In this document: piece after piece, positions 4,743-5,401 of the stretch | Numbering within the stretch: position 1 is the first letter of the stretch | Layout of the letters: the number at the start of each line of letters is the position of its first letter | Source of the DNA: a bacterium | GTDB lineage: Bacteria; Bdellovibrionota_C; UBA2361; OMII01 | NCBI GenBank assembly: GCA_017853915.1 | Contig: JAFMIS010000195.1 | Location: 1-5,401, forward strand | Direction of reading: 5' to 3' | DNA: 5,401 nt | The notes under the pieces: generated by a model | Database searches by the model: none | Seen by the model: the letters and a program-made list of their open reading frames with translations, nothing else | Told to the model about the DNA's origin: nothing | Program-made: the position numbers and the translations under genes

Positions 4743-4920
4743 ACCACTCATGGGCTTAGTCTATGTCGCTGAAATCACTACGGTCAAGGGGAGGAAGATG
4801 GTAACCAGCTGATTTCTCAGGATTTGGTTGAAGGGGGTAACTGTAAAGGGCTTAAGTACTACCGAGTAAATGCCGTTTATACCCTTAGAGAAGGAGTTCA
4901 CCCCTTAAGGAGGCACCTGT
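4743..4920. promoter_or_regulatory. Divergent intergenic region of panD and the receiver gene
   Basis: Promoters for both genes should lie here. On the plus strand TAAA (4844-4847) is followed after 14 bases by CCGAGTAA (4862-4869). This resembles the flagellar sigma-28 pattern TAAA-N15-GCCGATAA with an extra base inside the -10 box, which would suit a chemotaxis-type receiver but is weak. CCTTAAGG (4903-4910) overlaps the receiver's ribosome site and could partly hide it. I found no good panD promoter on the minus strand. Confidence 0.3.
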
Positions 4921-5328
4921 ATGAGTTCTGCTAAGGAATTGCGAGAGAGTAGAGTCTTGATAGTTGATGACATGCCCTCTACGCGTGGGTTGCTGATGGA
5001 CATGCTTCAAGAGATCGGCTTTGAGAATATCGCCACTGCTCGCAACGGGCACGAGGCCTTAACCAAACTGGAAGAGGAATACACCGATCTTATTATTAGC
5101 GATCAGATGATGGATGGGATGACTGGTACCGAGCTGTTGGAGACTCTGCGAGGAAATCCCGATCTGTGCGATATCCCTTTTATCATGGTAAGCGCGGTAC
5201 GTGACGCTCCGGCTATTGATTCAGCCCTTGATCTCGGAGTTGATGATTACTTAGCAAAGCCGATCAGCATGGGGCTTCTTCGTCGAAAGATAGATGATGT
5301 TTTTCGGCGCCGAACGTCGACCCTATAA
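4921..5328 (+). CDS. Stand-alone CheY-like response regulator receiver protein
   Basis: This is a single receiver domain with no output domain (135 residues), so it acts by phosphorylation-dependent protein contacts, as CheY does with the flagellar switch. The strand-1 acidic pair is D16-D17 (VLIVDDMPS), the phospho-accepting Asp is D61 (IISDQMMDGMTG), the switch Ser/Thr is S91 (FIMVSA), the aromatic switch residue is Y110, and the conserved Lys is K113 (DDYLAKPI). All required residues are present. The usual proline after the phospho-Asp loop is replaced, giving DQMMDG. AAGGAGG (4907-4913) lies seven bases before the ATG, an excellent ribosome site. No kinase or flagellar gene is visible here, so assignment to chemotaxis rather than a phosphorelay or other pathway is open. 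A repeat element begins a few bases after its stop. Confidence 0.92.
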   Translation: MSSAKELRESRVLIVDDMPSTRGLLMDMLQEIGFENIATARNGHEALTKLEEEYTDLIISDQMMDGMTGTELLETLRGNPDLCDIPFIMVSAVRDAPAIDSALDLGVDDYLAKPISMGLLRRKIDDVFRRRTSTL

Positions 5329-5332
5329 ATCT

Positions 5333-5401
5333 GGAGGGCGCCCGGCTCGGGCGCCGAAATGTCGCGAATTACCGTCAGCATTTCAAGTCCACGTTATACC
5401 C
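5333..5401. repeat. Inverted, diverged third copy of the REP/BIME-like element (partial)
   Basis: The unit has a GGAG foot (5333-5336), then GGCGCCCG (5337-5344), a three-base loop and CGGGCGCC (5348-5355). Reverse-complemented, it is nearly identical to hairpin A and its flank at 1151-1178, including ATTTC before the stem. The next 46 nt (5356-5401), reverse-complemented, align without gaps to 1110-1155, and the window's last bases match the GGGTRTAACGT that follows hairpin C. A hairpin-C unit is therefore expected just outside the window. It starts four bases after the receiver stop and may end or stabilise that message. Confidence 0.65.

Noticed and set aside
5303..5314. 12-bp palindrome TTCGGCGCCGAA near the end of the receiver gene
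   Set aside because: It lies within coding sequence for Arg-rich residues and lacks a GGAG foot. It resembles the repeat stem only through GGCGCCGAA, so coincidence is likely.

Overview
This is a bacterial chromosomal window with compact genes, Shine-Dalgarno sites, an ECF sigma factor and a CheY-like receiver. The tripolyphosphatase-type CYTH protein closely resembles, from memory, the short enzyme of Nitrosomonas europaea. A Gram-negative, proteobacteria-like host is plausible, but nothing here fixes the phylum. No phage, plasmid, CRISPR, tRNA or rRNA signature was seen.

Layout, left to right. Positions 1-386 have no convincing gene but contain strong inverted repeats and look like a long structured leader. 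Next come a 46-residue basic small ORF with an excellent Shine-Dalgarno (387-527) and an unrecognised 173-residue protein (524-1045). The two overlap by four bases (GTGA), which points to translational coupling. Two tandem copies of an 81-bp GC-rich element (1048-1236) follow directly. Each copy is a head-to-head pair of GGAG-plus-hairpin units, the layout of REP/BIME elements. Then come a CYTH triphosphate tunnel metalloenzyme with its own promoter (1325-1855) and a convergent MFS permease on the minus strand (1859-3076).

The right half holds an ECF sigma factor on the minus strand (3291-3941) and a 345-414 bp non-coding stretch with two identical TTGTGACAA palindromes. It continues with aspartate 1-decarboxylase PanD on the minus strand (4356-4742) and a divergent stand-alone receiver protein (4921-5328). 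A third, diverged and inverted copy of the repeat starts a few bases after the receiver's stop and runs off the window end. Its 46-nt flank matches, at the same length, the spacer between the two tandem copies.

The genes do not form one pathway. PanD makes beta-alanine for pantothenate/CoA but has no panB or panC beside it. The sigma factor has no adjacent anti-sigma gene. The permease might share a transcript with the sigma factor, but hairpins separate them. The parts most worth following up are the repeat family and the small-ORF/hypothetical pair with its structured leader.
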